Assembly (NCBI GenBank): GCA_028695895.1
Contig: JAQVIE010000093.1
Span: 1-5,816, forward strand
DNA: 5,816 nucleotides
Direction of reading: 5' to 3'
Origin: Methanospirillum sp.
Lineage (GTDB): Archaea > Halobacteriota > Methanomicrobia > Methanomicrobiales > Methanospirillaceae
Position 1 is the stretch's first letter, and every line of letters begins with the position of its first letter. This document shows, piece by piece, positions 5,219 to 5,816 of this stretch. Both the position numbers and the translations under genes were made by a program. The notes below the pieces were generated by a model. The model saw only the letters and a program-made list of their open reading frames with translations, ran no database searches and had not been told where the DNA came from.

Positions 5219-5816
5219 AATAGAGGTGGGTTTTTTTCCAAATGCTTCTACAAGGACGGTCATGAGATTCTTTACAGGCCGGTTGCTGTGCTCCTGGATA
5301 TGATATTCACAGAATGGACAGATGGTCACAACTATGTCTGCACCTGTTTTATTGATTGCTTCTCTTCTGAGCTCTCCAAGAGATGCTGCCACTTCAGGCA
5401 TTCCTGACCTGACGCCTCCTCCTGAGCCACAGCATTGTGCCGGCATCTCAACGAAACTTTCTACTATCTTTTCAAGAATCTCACGGGGCTCTTTTGTTAT
5501 CTGCTGACCATTCATCAGGTGACATGGATCATGGTAGGTTGCAGTCACTGGTACTTTTTTCACCGGTGGAAGGCCATAGCGGGTAAGAATTTCAGTCACG
5601 TCCCTGACTTCAAACGGGGTATCATAATCATGTTTGAGAGTTGCACCACATCCCGCACACATGGTCATGACAGTTTTAATTCCCCGGTCCTGGAATGCTT
5701 TGATGTTTTTTTCTTTCAGTTCATCAAGGAATGATGTCTGTCCGGTTCTGATAAGAGGAGAGCCACAGCAGACCTGCTCTTTTGGAATGATAACCCTGAT
5801 GCCTGCATTGCGCATA
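5216..5816 (-). CDS. CCG-domain iron-sulfur oxidoreductase, HdrB/HdrD/GlcF-like (5' partial)
   Basis: Only the C-terminal 199 residues, counted from the Met at 5815, are in the window. The frame runs to the right edge, and that Met sits in the middle of a CCG domain, so the true start lies beyond. Two cysteine-rich CCG motifs are visible. The first has C16-C17-G18 then C53-A-G-C56. The second has C98 (YHDPCH), C128-C129-G130 (CCGSGGG) and C166-P-F-C169, with 35 residues between CCG and CxxC. In heterodisulfide reductase HdrB these motifs hold noncubane [4Fe-4S] clusters. Related proteins include HdrD, thiol:fumarate reductase, GlcF and LutA. Full-length relatives often carry an N-terminal ferredoxin domain, which would be outside the window. 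The physiological substrate cannot be fixed from this part. In a methanogen CoM-S-S-CoB or another disulfide or organic acid acceptor is possible. It is the upstream member of an operon with the methyltransferase. Confidence 0.9.
   Translation of the reverse strand, partial: MRNAGIRVIIPKEQVCCGSPLIRTGQTSFLDELKEKNIKAFQDRGIKTVMTMCAGCGATLKHDYDTPFEVRDVTEILTRYGLPPVKKVPVTATYHDPCHLMNGQQITKEPREILEKIVESFVEMPAQCCGSGGGVRSGMPEVAASLGELRREAINKTGADIVVTICPFCEYHIQEHSNRPVKNLMTVLVEAFGKKPTSI

Noticed and set aside
5223..5230. GAGGTGGG resembling a strong SD on the plus strand
   Set aside because: No plus-strand gene starts at a suitable distance. The bases encode the C-terminal Pro-Thr-Ser of the CCG protein on the other strand.
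5036..5407. 123-codon open frame on the plus strand
   Set aside because: It spans the antisense of two well-supported genes across their junction, with no recognisable features.
5813..5815. Minus-strand ATG at 5815 as the start of the CCG protein
   Set aside because: It falls inside the first CCG domain, after the position where the first cysteine of that domain is expected, so the gene must extend beyond the window.

Overview
The window reads as archaeal, most likely a Methanomicrobiales-type methanogen (Methanospirillum-like). This is inference from gene content: secreted proteins with 58-residue tandem repeats and a terminal dockerin, 'GWNL..P' surface repeats, a CCG-domain (heterodisulfide reductase-like) iron-sulfur protein, AT-rich TATA-like boxes about 27-50 bases before starts, and one apparently leaderless gene. 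No rRNA, tRNA, CRISPR array, insertion sequence or integrase is visible. Coding density is high, and no gene-free stretch exceeds about 110 bases.

Left half (3-2649, + strand): three exported proteins. The first is cut by the left edge. It carries five visible 58-residue repeats and ends in a two-loop calcium-binding dockerin. Its stop overlaps the start of the second gene (ATGA), a secreted protein with a cohesin-like beta-sandwich followed by two 'GWNL' surface repeats. A dockerin protein translationally coupled to a cohesin-like protein suggests a calcium-dependent surface complex, and this is the most interesting feature of the window. The third gene has its own TATA-like box and SD. It encodes a small signal-peptide protein with a C-terminal membrane anchor and three N-glycosylation sequons.

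Middle (2698-3849, + strand): a single-gene redox unit, an N-terminal glutaredoxin/NrdH-like domain (CPYC) fused to a low-molecular-weight thioredoxin reductase (CATC). The gene has a TATA-like box 27 bases before its ATG and no SD, so the mRNA is probably leaderless. The usual NADPH 2'-phosphate motif (HRRxxxR) is degraded, so the electron donor is open. A weak hairpin plus T-rich tract follows the gene.

Right half (3960-5816, - strand): a convergent pair. The upstream member is the C-terminal part of a CCG-domain iron-sulfur oxidoreductase, cut by the right edge. Its TAA overlaps by one base (TAATG) the ATG of a complete amino-methyltransferase-type DNA MTase with DPFAGRGTT and TSPPF motifs. 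No restriction enzyme is visible. The redox protein/MTase coupling is unusual and unexplained.
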